Origin: Sphingomonas hylomeconis
Lineage (GTDB): Bacteria; Pseudomonadota; Alphaproteobacteria; Sphingomonadales; Sphingomonadaceae
Assembly: GCF_025370105.1 (NCBI RefSeq)
Contig: NZ_JANQBK010000001.1
Location: 310,001-374,000 of the forward strand
Length of the DNA stretch: 64,000 nt
Reading direction: 5' to 3'
The translations under genes and the position numbers were made by a program. Positions 37,269 to 45,012 of this stretch are shown piece by piece. The notes beneath the pieces are model-generated. The model was given only the letters and a program-made list of their open reading frames with translations. It was not told where the DNA came from and made no database searches. How positions within the stretch are numbered: the stretch's first letter is position 1; each line of letters opens with the position of its first letter.

Positions 37269-39602
37269 ATGCTGAACACGACCGTGATCAAATCGACTCT
37301 GCTCGTCGGCGCTGCCTTTGGCGCGATGCTCGGCGCGACCGCCGCTGTGGCGCAGGACACGACCGGCGTGGCCGTGACCGATACGGGGTCGGACAGCGAT
37401 CTCGGCGAGATCGTGGTGACCGCCGAGCGCCGTTCGGAAAATCTGCAGAAGGTGCCGGTGTCGGTCGCCGTGGTCGGCGGCGACGCGCTGCGCGACTTCC
37501 AGACCGGCGGTGAGGACATCCTCAGCCTCGCCGGCCGCGTCCCCGGCCTCTATGCCGAGAGCACCACCGGCCGCATCTTCCCGCGCTTCTACATCCGCGG
37601 CCTTGGCAACATCGATTTCTATCTCGGCGCGTCGCAGCCGGTGTCGATCATCCAGGACGATGTCGTGCTCGAGCATGTCGTGCTGAAGTCCAACCCGGTG
37701 TTCGACGTGAACCAGGTCGAAGTGCTGCGCGGCCCGCAGGGCTCGCTGTTCGGCCGCAACACCACCGCCGGCATCATCAAGTTCGACACGATCCGCCCGG
37801 GCCAGACGTTCGAGGGCCGCGGCTCGGCCTCGTACGGCAGCTACAACACGATCACCGCGGACGTCGGCATCGGCGGCCCGATCGTGGCCGACAAGATCGC
37901 GTTCCGCCTGTCCGGCCTGTACCAGCACCGCGACGACTGGGTGGACAACACCTTCGCCGGCACCAGCTTTGACGGGACGAAGGGCGGCAAGAACGCGCTC
38001 GGCGGGTTCGACGAGAAGGACGTCCGCCTCCAGCTGCTGTTCACGCCGACCGACGCGCTGTCGGTCAACGTGTCCGGCCATGCCCGCGACTATAAGGGCA
38101 CGTCGACGATCTTCCATCGCGGCGCCTTGGTGAAGGGCTCGAACAACATCCAGCGCGAGCCGCGCGACCGCGTCGCGCTCGACGAGGCCGATAACAACCC
38201 GCAGGCCTACAAGACCTATGGCGGTTCGGTGAATGCCGCGCTCGACATGGGCTTTGCTACGCTCACCTCGATCACGGCCTATGAAACCACGTCGGGCTAT
38301 AGCCGCGGCGATACCGATGGCGGGGCGGCGGCCAATTTTGCCGGCCCTGCTTTCTATGGCGAGAGCCAGGGCAATATCCGCGATCTCGATCAATGGACGC
38401 AGGAGGTCCGCCTTGCCAGCAACGGCGATACGGCGTTCAAGTGGCAGGTCGGCGGTTTCTATTTCGACCAGCGCGACATCACCGATTTCTACCAGCGCCG
38501 CTTCTTCCTGACCGCGCCGTTCGTGCCCGCCAACAGCAACACCAACAATCCGGGCAACTGGGTCCGGCTGCACGACGTCAACACGTCTTGGGCGGTGTTC
38601 GGCCAGGCGAGCTATCGCATTGGCGACAAGCTGACGCTCACGGCCGGCGGCCGCTATACCGAGGATCGCAAGCGCACCGAACTGCTCAAGCCGGCAATGA
38701 CTGGTGCAACGGTCAACTTCCCGGCGACCGCGCCGCGCAGCGTGAAACTGGTCGGCAAGGAACCGAGCTGGGACGTGTCCGCGCTGTATGAATTCAGTGC
38801 TGACGCCAGTGTCTATGCGCGTGTCGCGCGCGGTTTCCGTGGCCCGACGATCCAGGGCCGTTCGGCCGTGTTCGGTTCGGCCTTCACCACGGCGGATTCG
38901 GAGACGATCATGTCGTACGAAGCCGGTATCAAGACGCGCCCGTTCAGCAACATGCGCTTCAACCTGACCGGCTTCACCTACCGCGTCGACGACATCCAGC
39001 TCAACGGCAACGATCTCAACGGCAACGGCGTGCTGTTCAACGCCGATCACGCCAATGCTTACGGCGTCGAGGCCGAACTGGAATGGCGCCCGATCCGCAA
39101 CATCACCTTCTCGCTGGGGGGCAGCGCGCTGCATACCGAGATCAAGGACAAGAACGTCTTTGCCCAGGTCTGCCAGCTCAATGGCGCGGTGACGTGCACG
39201 GTGCAGGATCCGACCAAGTCGGTGACCATTTTCGGGGCGCCGGCGACGCTGGCGCAGATCGACGGCAACCCGCTGCCCAACGCGCCGAAGTGGCAGCTCG
39301 ACGCCGCCGTGCGCTACGACATCCCGCTGTGGAACGACGGCAACCTGTTCGTCTCGACCGACTGGAATGCGCAAGGCTATACCAATCTGGTGCTGTACAA
39401 GACGGCGGAATTCTATGCCGATGGCAATATCGAGGGCGGCGTGAAGGTCGGCTATACGACACCGGATCGCCAGTATGAGATCGCCGCGTTCGCGCGCAAC
39501 ATCACCAACGAGAAGAACCTCAAGGGCGTGATCGAGAACTACAACGCCGCGGTGTTCAACGAGCCGCGCGTGATCGGCGTTTCGCTCGCCGGAAAGTTCT
39601 GA
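37269..39602 (+). CDS. TonB-dependent receptor (siderophore/FecA-like class)
   Basis: The 777-residue outer-membrane protein has a signal peptide ending 'AAVAQ' (about residue 25), the TonB-box-like 'EIVVTAERRSENLQKVPVSV', a plug with 'YIRGLGNIDFYLGASQPVS' and 'VEVLRGPQGSLFGRNTTAG', and a 22-strand barrel ending 'RVIGVSLAGKF'. This class is the iron-chelate/vitamin-like one, common in sphingomonads, where many members import aromatic or other substrates; the ligand is unknown. It is on the opposite strand to and between moaC and moeA, which are usually adjacent. It ends in a strong terminator and is followed by a tandem duplication. Confidence 0.92.
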   Translation: MLNTTVIKSTLLVGAAFGAMLGATAAVAQDTTGVAVTDTGSDSDLGEIVVTAERRSENLQKVPVSVAVVGGDALRDFQTGGEDILSLAGRVPGLYAESTTGRIFPRFYIRGLGNIDFYLGASQPVSIIQDDVVLEHVVLKSNPVFDVNQVEVLRGPQGSLFGRNTTAGIIKFDTIRPGQTFEGRGSASYGSYNTITADVGIGGPIVADKIAFRLSGLYQHRDDWVDNTFAGTSFDGTKGGKNALGGFDEKDVRLQLLFTPTDALSVNVSGHARDYKGTSTIFHRGALVKGSNNIQREPRDRVALDEADNNPQAYKTYGGSVNAALDMGFATLTSITAYETTSGYSRGDTDGGAAANFAGPAFYGESQGNIRDLDQWTQEVRLASNGDTAFKWQVGGFYFDQRDITDFYQRRFFLTAPFVPANSNTNNPGNWVRLHDVNTSWAVFGQASYRIGDKLTLTAGGRYTEDRKRTELLKPAMTGATVNFPATAPRSVKLVGKEPSWDVSALYEFSADASVYARVARGFRGPTIQGRSAVFGSAFTTADSETIMSYEAGIKTRPFSNMRFNLTGFTYRVDDIQLNGNDLNGNGVLFNADHANAYGVEAELEWRPIRNITFSLGGSALHTEIKDKNVFAQVCQLNGAVTCTVQDPTKSVTIFGAPATLAQIDGNPLPNAPKWQLDAAVRYDIPLWNDGNLFVSTDWNAQGYTNLVLYKTAEFYADGNIEGGVKVGYTTPDRQYEIAAFARNITNEKNLKGVIENYNAAVFNEPRVIGVSLAGKF

Positions 39603-39625
39603 TCTGAACGGTTTGGACTGATTTG

Positions 39626-39657
39626 GGGCGGTGCGCTTAAGGCGCGCCGCCCTTTTT
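39626..39657 (+). terminator. Rho-independent terminator of the TonB receptor
   Basis: An 11-base stem, GGGCGGTGCGC with GCGCGCCGCCC, closes a five-base loop (TTAAG) and is followed by TTTTT. It begins 24 bases after the receptor stop. Confidence 0.92.
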
Positions 39658-39665
39658 CATGCACC

Positions 39666-39753
39666 CGTCATCCTGACGCAAGTCAGGATCCATTTCGCGT
39701 CTCGGGCGATCGGACGTGGGGCACGATGGATCCTGACGTTGGTCAGGATGACG
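39666..39753. repeat. family A intergenic inverted repeat, copy 3
   Basis: Arms CGTCATCCTGACGCAAGTCA (left) and GACGTTGGTCAGGATGACG (right) flank a spacer with GATCGGACGTGGGGCACGAT. It is the inverted repeat of the first duplicated unit. Confidence 0.88.
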
Positions 39754-39794
39754 ACAATTCAGGCAGGTTCGGCGCGCCGCCCTTTTTCATGCGC

Positions 39795-39882
39795 CGTCAT
39801 CCTGACGGACGTCAGGATCCATTTCGCCTCTCGGGCGATCGGACGTGGGGCACGATGGATCCTGACTTTCGTCAGGATGACG
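39795..39882. repeat. family A intergenic inverted repeat, copy 4
   Basis: Same layout as copy 3, with arm changes that stay within the central variable bases (GACGGACGTCA on the left, GACTTTCGTCA on the right). It ends five bases before the moaC stop codon. Confidence 0.88.
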
Positions 39883-39887
39883 GCAAC

Positions 39888-40364
39888 TCAGGCGGGTTCG
39901 GCGCGCCAGTCGCCCGATTTCCCGCCGGTCTTGGTCAGCAGGCGCACGCCGTCAATCTGCATGGCTTTGTCGATCGCCTTGGCCATGTCGTAGATCGTCA
40001 GCAGCGTGACGGAGACCGCGGTCAGCGCTTCCATCTCGACGCCCGTCTTGCCGTCGGTGCGCGCGGTCGCGGTGGCGGTGACGCCGGTCTCGTCGGTGAC
40101 CAGCTCAATCGCCACGCGCGTCAGCGGCAGCGGGTGGCAGAGCGGGATCAGGTCGCTGGTGCGCTTGGCGGCCATGATCCCGGCGATCCGCGCCACGGCG
40201 AGCACATCGCCCTTGGCGGCGGCGCCGGTGCGGATAGCGGTGGCGGCTTGCGCGGACATGGTGATGCGGCCGGTGGCGGTCGCTTCGCGCGCGGTCACTT
40301 GCTTGTTCGAGACGTCGACCATGTGCGCGGCGCCGGCGGAGTCGAGATGGGTGAGGTCGGTCAT
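39888..40364 (-). CDS. moaC: cyclic pyranopterin monophosphate synthase MoaC
   Basis: The 158-residue enzyme converts 3',8-cyclo-GTP to cyclic pyranopterin monophosphate, the first stable molybdenum-cofactor precursor. Conserved parts are '[15 protein letters not shown]', '[28 protein letters not shown]' (around residue 60-80), '[21 protein letters not shown]' with the substrate-binding residues, and '[10 protein letters not shown]'. Full length for the family. The last codons and stop coincide with the boundary of the tandem duplication, though the protein end 'DWRAEPA' is intact. A family B repeat separates it from trpC. Confidence 0.95.
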   Translation of the reverse strand: MTDLTHLDSAGAAHMVDVSNKQVTAREATATGRITMSAQAATAIRTGAAAKGDVLAVARIAGIMAAKRTSDLIPLCHPLPLTRVAIELVTDETGVTATATARTDGKTGVEMEALTAVSVTLLTIYDMAKAIDKAMQIDGVRLLTKTGGKSGDWRAEPA

Positions 40365-40378
40365 GCGCTTCGTCCTGC

Positions 40379-40486
40379 TACCACCCCGGCGGACGCCGGG
40401 GCCCAGTCGGGAGGGTTGATGTCACGGGGCGCTGCACGCGCCCATAATCGTCTCGCTACTGGGCCCCGGCGTGCGCCGGGGTGGTA
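40379..40486. repeat. family B intergenic inverted repeat, copy 2
   Basis: The left arm TACCACCCCGGCGGACGCCG continues GGGCCCAGT; the right arm is the inverse (ACTGGGCCCCGGC, GTGCGCCGGGGTGGTA). It occupies nearly all of the moaC-trpC gap, where both genes are on the same strand. Confidence 0.85.
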
Positions 40487-40496
40487 GAGCGGGAAA

Positions 40497-41282
40497 TCAG
40501 CCCACCAGCGCCCGCGTCGCCGCTTCGACATCGTCCTGCCGCATCAGCGCTTCGCCGATCAGGAAGCATTTCACGCCATGCTCGGCCATCGCGTCAAGAT
40601 CCGCGCGGGTGGTGAGGCCGCTTTCGGCGACGAAGGTGCAGTCCTTGGGCGCTTTCGAGACCAGGTCGTAGGTCCGCGCGAAATCGACCGTGAAGTCGCG
40701 CAGGTTGCGGTTGTTAACGCCGATCAGCCGGGATTTGAGCTTCATCGCGCGGTCCAGCTCGCGCCGGTCGTGCACCTCGACCAGCACGTCCATGCCGCAC
40801 TCGATCGCGCTGGCCTCGATCTCGGCGAGCAAGGCGTCATCGAGCGCGGCCATGATCAGCAGGATCGCGTCGGCGCCGATCGCGCGCGCTTCGGGCGCCT
40901 GCCACGGATCGATCATGAAATCCTTGCGCAGCACCGGCAGCGTGCAGGCGTCGCGCGCCTCGGTTAGATACGAGTCGGCGCCCTGGAACCACGGCTCGTC
41001 GGTCAGCACCGACAGACAGGCGGCGCCGCCGGCCTGATAGGCACGGGCATGCGCCGGCGGATCGAAATCGGCGCGGATCAGCCCCTTGGACGGGCTGGCC
41101 TTCTTGATCTCGGCGATCAGCGCATGGCCGGTGCCGGCCTTGGCGTCGAGCGCGGCGCGAAAGCCCCGCGGGGCGCTTTGCTGCGCGGCGCGGGCGTCGA
41201 GATCGGCCAGACGGATCGTCGCTTTCCGCGCGGCGACTTCGGCGCGCTTCGTTTCCAGGATGCGGTCGAGAATGTCGGTCAT
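40497..41282 (-). CDS. trpC: indole-3-glycerol phosphate synthase
   Basis: The 261-residue (beta/alpha)8-barrel enzyme makes indole-3-glycerol phosphate in tryptophan synthesis. Key segments are '[21 protein letters not shown]' around residue 55-75, '[12 protein letters not shown]', '[10 protein letters not shown]', '[11 protein letters not shown]' and '[12 protein letters not shown]', carrying the catalytic Lys, Glu and Asn. It is monofunctional, with no trpF fusion. The start overlaps the trpD stop by four bases (ATGA), so it is translated in coupling with trpD. Confidence 0.97.
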   Translation of the reverse strand: MTDILDRILETKRAEVAARKATIRLADLDARAAQQSAPRGFRAALDAKAGTGHALIAEIKKASPSKGLIRADFDPPAHARAYQAGGAACLSVLTDEPWFQGADSYLTEARDACTLPVLRKDFMIDPWQAPEARAIGADAILLIMAALDDALLAEIEASAIECGMDVLVEVHDRRELDRAMKLKSRLIGVNNRNLRDFTVDFARTYDLVSKAPKDCTFVAESGLTTRADLDAMAEHGVKCFLIGEALMRQDDVEAATRALVG

Positions 41283-42274
41283 GAATAGGCGATCCAGGCG
41301 TCGAGCAGGGCATTGGCCCGGCCGTCATCGAGCGTTTCCGCGGCAGCGGCGGCGGCATCTGGCAGGGCGGCGCTGTGGCCGGCCACGATCAGCGCGGCGG
41401 CGGCGTTGAGCAGCACCGCATCGCGATAGCCGCCGGTCTCGCCGTGCAGCAGGCGGCGCAGCGCGGCGGCGTTGAAGGCCGGATCGCCGCCATGGATCGC
41501 GGCGATCGGGTGGCGCGGCAGGCCGGCATCCTCGGGCGCGATGCGCGTCGGGAGCGCCGCGCTGCCGACATTGACGACGATGCTGGGGCCGGCGCCGGAC
41601 AGTTCGTCGAGCCCTTCCTCGCCCGAGACGACGATCGCCGCCTCGGTGCCGAGCTGCTCCAGCGCCTCGGCATAGAGGGCGGTATAATCGGGGCGGGCGA
41701 TGCCGATCAGCTGGCGCGGGGCATGGGCCGGATTGGCCAGCGGGCCCATCAGGTTGAAGATCGTACGGCGGCCGATGCGGCGGCGGATCGGCGTGATGCG
41801 CTTCATCGCCGGGTGATGGTTGGCGGCGAACAGGAAGCAGATGCCGAGATCGTCGAGCGTCGCCTGGGCGAGGCGGCCGGCGCGCTCCATGTCGAGCCCG
41901 AGCGCTTCCAGCGTGTCCGCGGCGCCCGCCTTGGACGAGGCGGCACGGTTGCCGTGCTTGGCGACGGGCACGCCGCACGCCGCGACGACGAGGCTGACCG
42001 CGGTCGAGACGTTGAGCGTATGATGGCCGTCGCCGCCGGTGCCGCACACGTCGATCGTGCCCGGCGGCGCGGTGATCGGGATCAGCCGCGCGCGCAGCGC
42101 CCTGGCCGCCTCGGCGATCTCGAGGCTGGTTTCGCCGCGCTCGGCCAGCGCGATCAGGAAATCGGCGATCGCCTCCTCGGAGGTGCGCGCGTCGAGGATG
42201 TCGGCGAACGCCTGGGCGGCGGATTCGCGGGCCAGCGGCGTGCCGGGATCGGGCAGCAGGGTGAGCGTGGTCAC
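41279..42274 (-). CDS. trpD: anthranilate phosphoribosyltransferase
   Basis: The 331-residue enzyme transfers phosphoribosyl from PRPP to anthranilate. The PRPP/Mg site is visible as '[17 protein letters not shown]', followed by '[21 protein letters not shown]' around residue 105-125, and '[13 protein letters not shown]'. It overlaps trpG by four bases upstream and trpC by four bases downstream, giving a tight trpG-trpD-trpC operon. It is not fused to trpG. Confidence 0.97.
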   Translation of the reverse strand: MTTLTLLPDPGTPLARESAAQAFADILDARTSEEAIADFLIALAERGETSLEIAEAARALRARLIPITAPPGTIDVCGTGGDGHHTLNVSTAVSLVVAACGVPVAKHGNRAASSKAGAADTLEALGLDMERAGRLAQATLDDLGICFLFAANHHPAMKRITPIRRRIGRRTIFNLMGPLANPAHAPRQLIGIARPDYTALYAEALEQLGTEAAIVVSGEEGLDELSGAGPSIVVNVGSAALPTRIAPEDAGLPRHPIAAIHGGDPAFNAAALRRLLHGETGGYRDAVLLNAAAALIVAGHSAALPDAAAAAAETLDDGRANALLDAWIAYS

Positions 42275-42855
42275 GCCAATTCCCGCACCGGCAGCCCGGC
42301 CAGCCGCAGGAAGTTGGCCAGCATGGCATGGCCATGTTCGGTGGCGATGCTCTCGGGGTGGAACTGCACGCCGTGGATCGGCAGCGTCTCGTGCCGGAAG
42401 CCCATCACCGAGCCGTCGTCGCTGCGCGCATTGACGATCAGGCCGGCGGGGATGTCCTCGACGATCAGCGAGTGATAGCGCGTCGCGGTGAACGGGCTGG
42501 GCAGGCCCTCGAACAGGCCGGTGCCGTCATGCGTGACCGGCGATGTCTTGCCGTGCATCAGCCCGCCGCGCACGACCGCGCCGCCGAAATGCTCGCCGAT
42601 CGCCTGATGGCCGAGGCACACGCCGAGCAGCGGCTTGCCGGCCTCCGCGCAGGCCGCGACGAGATCGAGGCTGATCCCGGCATCGCGCGGCGTGCGGGGG
42701 CCGGGCGAGATCAGGAAGGCCTGCGCATTGCTCTCGATCGCATCGCGCACGGTGAGCGAATCGTTGCGCACGACCTTCGTCTCGGCGCCGAGCTCCATCA
42801 GGTAATGGACCAGGTTCCAGGTGAAACTGTCGTAATTGTCGATGACCAGGATCAT
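42271..42855 (-). CDS. trpG: anthranilate synthase component II (glutamine amidotransferase)
   Basis: The 194-residue class I amidotransferase supplies ammonia to TrpE. The start '[15 protein letters not shown]' is standard; an ATG four codons earlier (42867) is possible. The catalytic nucleophile Cys lies in '[14 protein letters not shown]', and the His-Glu pair in '[13 protein letters not shown]'. It heads trpG-trpD-trpC. Its partner trpE lies upstream on the same strand but is separated by a plus-strand gene and a family A repeat. Confidence 0.96.
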   Translation of the reverse strand: MILVIDNYDSFTWNLVHYLMELGAETKVVRNDSLTVRDAIESNAQAFLISPGPRTPRDAGISLDLVAACAEAGKPLLGVCLGHQAIGEHFGGAVVRGGLMHGKTSPVTHDGTGLFEGLPSPFTATRYHSLIVEDIPAGLIVNARSDDGSVMGFRHETLPIHGVQFHPESIATEHGHAMLANFLRLAGLPVRELA

Positions 42856-42970
42856 GGTCGCCGCCATAGCCTAAGCGCAGGGCCGCGCAACAGCGCCGCG
42901 TTCGGCGATCATTCAGGGTGGAGCAATCCACGGCCATACACGTTGAGCGTGAAACAGGAGTTTGCCGATC

Positions 42971-43399
42971 ATGATCCGCCTATCGCTCGCCATCGCTCTG
43001 CTCGCCGCGCCGGGCGCCGGGCTGGCCCAGCAGCAGACCTCCAATGCCGCGCAGCAGGCGGAAAGCGGCAAGGCGGTGCAGCGCATCCGCAACGTGCAGC
43101 TGCAGCGCGGCGAGAAATGCCCGACCGCGACGACGGACGACGAGGTCGTCGTCTGCGGTACGGTCGAAGAGCCGTACCGCATCCCCAAGGCGCTGCGCGA
43201 ATCGAAGCCCGATGCGGTGCAGCAGAGCTGGGTCAACCGCGCCGCGACGATGGACGAGGTCGGCCGCGAGGCGGCGGGCCTGCCCGATACCTGCTCGCCG
43301 GTTGGCTCGGGTGGTCAGACCGGCTGCACGCAGAAGCTGCTGCGCAATTACGCCGCCGAGAAGCGCGAGAAGAAGCGCATCGCCGATTCGACGCCGTGA
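42971..43399 (+). CDS. secreted hypothetical protein (142 aa)
   Basis: The ATG at 42971 follows AGGAG at ten-base spacing. The protein has a signal peptide ending 'GAGLAQQQ' (about residue 20) and a mature part with paired cysteines ('RGEKCPTATTDDEVVVCGTVEEPYRIP' and 'DTCSPVGSGGQTGCTQKLL'), probably disulfide-bonded in the periplasm, and a charged C-terminus. It resembles conserved sphingomonad secreted proteins with the 'DEVVVCG...YRIP' motif. It is transcribed against and between trpE and trpG. Function is unknown. Confidence 0.8.
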   Translation: MIRLSLAIALLAAPGAGLAQQQTSNAAQQAESGKAVQRIRNVQLQRGEKCPTATTDDEVVVCGTVEEPYRIPKALRESKPDAVQQSWVNRAATMDEVGREAAGLPDTCSPVGSGGQTGCTQKLLRNYAAEKREKKRIADSTP

Positions 43400-43412
43400 C
43401 CACCTAAACGGC

Positions 43413-43500
43413 CGTCATCCTGACGAACGTCAGGATCCATGCCGCCCCGCAAACGATCGGACATGAGGCGCGATGGATCCTGACGTCCGTCAGGATGACG
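43413..43500. repeat. family A intergenic inverted repeat, copy 5
   Basis: Arms CGTCATCCTGACGAACGTCA and GACGTCCGTCAGGATGACG, with GGATCC in both arms, around a spacer with AAACGATCGGACATGAGGCG. It lies between the convergent hypothetical gene and trpE, ten bases from the trpE stop. Confidence 0.88.
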
Positions 43501-43509
43501 GGCTCGAGT

Positions 43510-45012
43510 TTACTGCCCGAACCCGCTTTCGCCGGCGCGTGCGATCGCTTCGCGCGCGGCGGCGAACAGCGCGCCGGCCTTCGCTTCGCATTCGCGCTGT
43601 TCCGATGCCGGATCGCTGTCGGCGACGATCCCGGCACCGGCCTGGACGTGCATCACGCCGTCTTTGACCAGGGCGGTGCGCAGCACGATGCAGCTGTCCA
43701 TCGATCCGTCGGGCGAGAAATAGCCCACGCCGCCGGCATAGGCGCCGCGCTTTTCCGGCTCCAGTTCGGCGATGATCTGGCACGCGCGCACCTTCGGCGC
43801 GCCGCTCACCGTGCCGGCGGGGAAGCCGGCGAGCAGCGCGTCGATCGCGTCATGCTCGTCCGACAGTCGCCCGACGACGTTCGACACGATGTGCATCACA
43901 TGGCTGTACAGCTCGACCGTATAGCTGTCGGTCACCGTCACCGTGCCCGCGGCGGAGACCCGGCCGGTATCGTTGCGGCCGAGATCGAGCAGCATCAGGT
44001 GTTCCGCGCGCTCCTTGGGGTCGGCGAGCAGTTCGGCACGGTTGGCCGCGTCCTCGGCCGGCGTCCTGCCGCGAGGGCGGGTGCCGGCGATCGGGCGGAT
44101 CGTCACCTCGCCGTCGCGCACGCGCACCAGGATCTCGGGGCTCGATCCGGTCAGCGAGAAGCCCGGCAGATCGAGATGGTAGAGGAACGGCGAGGGATTG
44201 ATCCGCCGCAGCGCGCGGTACAGTTCGATCGGCGGCAGCGGGAAGGGCGCGGTGAAGCGCTGCGCCAGCACGACCTGGAAGATGTCGCCGGCGCGGATAT
44301 AGTCCTGCGCGGTGGCGACCATCTCGGCATAGCGGCCGGGGGCGAGCGCAGGCGTCTGCTGCGGGATCGCGGGATCGGCGAGCCGCACCGGTTCGGGCAG
44401 CCCGGCCGAGGCGAGCTTGGCGGCGACCGCGTCGATCCGTTCCTCGGCCTCGGCGACGATCGCGGCGGGATCGCGCGCAGCGTCCGGCCAGACCGGCGCG
44501 ACCAGGAACAGCGCATCGGCCAGCCGGTCGAAGATCAGCACCACCGTCGGCCGCACGAACATCATGTCGGGCACGCCGAGCGCATCGCCCGCCGGCACGT
44601 CGAGCCGCTCGACCAGCCCGACCGTCTCATAGCCGAAATAGCCGACCAGGCAGGCCAGCGCGCGCGGCAGCGCTGCCGGCACGTCCATCCGGCAATCGGC
44701 GACCAGCGTGCGCAGGGCCTCGAGCGTCGGCGCGGCGCAGGGGGCGAACGCCGTTTTGTCGCCGAGCCAGTCGCGATTGATCTCGGCGCTGCTGCCATGC
44801 GCGCGGAACACCAGATCGGGGGCGAGCCCGATCAGGCTGTGCCGGCCGCGGATCGCGCCGCCCTCAACCGATTCGAGCAGGAAATCGCCGCGCCCCGGCT
44901 CGATCAGCTTCAGCGCGGCGGCGACCGGCGTCTCGGTATCCGCGATCTGCCGGCGCCAGACCAGTGCCGGCCGGCCCTCGGCGAGCGCGCGGGCCGCCTC
45001 CTGATCGGCCAT
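43510..45012 (-). CDS. trpE: anthranilate synthase component I
   Basis: The 500-residue chorismate-utilising enzyme forms anthranilate. The N-terminal feedback region includes 'LLESVEGGAIRGRHSLIG', where the LLES motif takes part in tryptophan inhibition. The catalytic domain contains 'FQVVLAQRFTAPF', 'PEILVRVRDGEVTIRPIAGTR' (near residue 305-325), 'LLDLGRNDTGRV' and 'GTVSGAPKVRACQIIAELEP'. Its ATG overlaps the ppiD stop by one base (TGATG), so it is coupled to ppiD. The amidotransferase trpG is about 650 bp downstream. Confidence 0.96.
   Translation of the reverse strand: MADQEAARALAEGRPALVWRRQIADTETPVAAALKLIEPGRGDFLLESVEGGAIRGRHSLIGLAPDLVFRAHGSSAEINRDWLGDKTAFAPCAAPTLEALRTLVADCRMDVPAALPRALACLVGYFGYETVGLVERLDVPAGDALGVPDMMFVRPTVVLIFDRLADALFLVAPVWPDAARDPAAIVAEAEERIDAVAAKLASAGLPEPVRLADPAIPQQTPALAPGRYAEMVATAQDYIRAGDIFQVVLAQRFTAPFPLPPIELYRALRRINPSPFLYHLDLPGFSLTGSSPEILVRVRDGEVTIRPIAGTRPRGRTPAEDAANRAELLADPKERAEHLMLLDLGRNDTGRVSAAGTVTVTDSYTVELYSHVMHIVSNVVGRLSDEHDAIDALLAGFPAGTVSGAPKVRACQIIAELEPEKRGAYAGGVGYFSPDGSMDSCIVLRTALVKDGVMHVQAGAGIVADSDPASEQRECEAKAGALFAAAREAIARAGESGFGQ

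Larger units (their letters stand above)
39641..39899. repeat. tandem duplication of a 129/130-bp unit carrying family A repeats
   Basis: Two nearly identical units, 39641-39770 and 39771-39899, each start GGCGCGCCGCCCTTTTTCAT and contain a complete family A inverted repeat. A third GGCGCGCC follows at 39900, inside moaC. The units differ by a few substitutions and one indel. Each unit begins with the right arm of the receptor terminator and ends with sequence equal to the last codons and stop of moaC. Confidence 0.9.

Noticed and set aside
39641..39907. Possible short CRISPR array
   Set aside because: Only two units, each carrying an inverted repeat rather than unique spacers, and no cas genes nearby.
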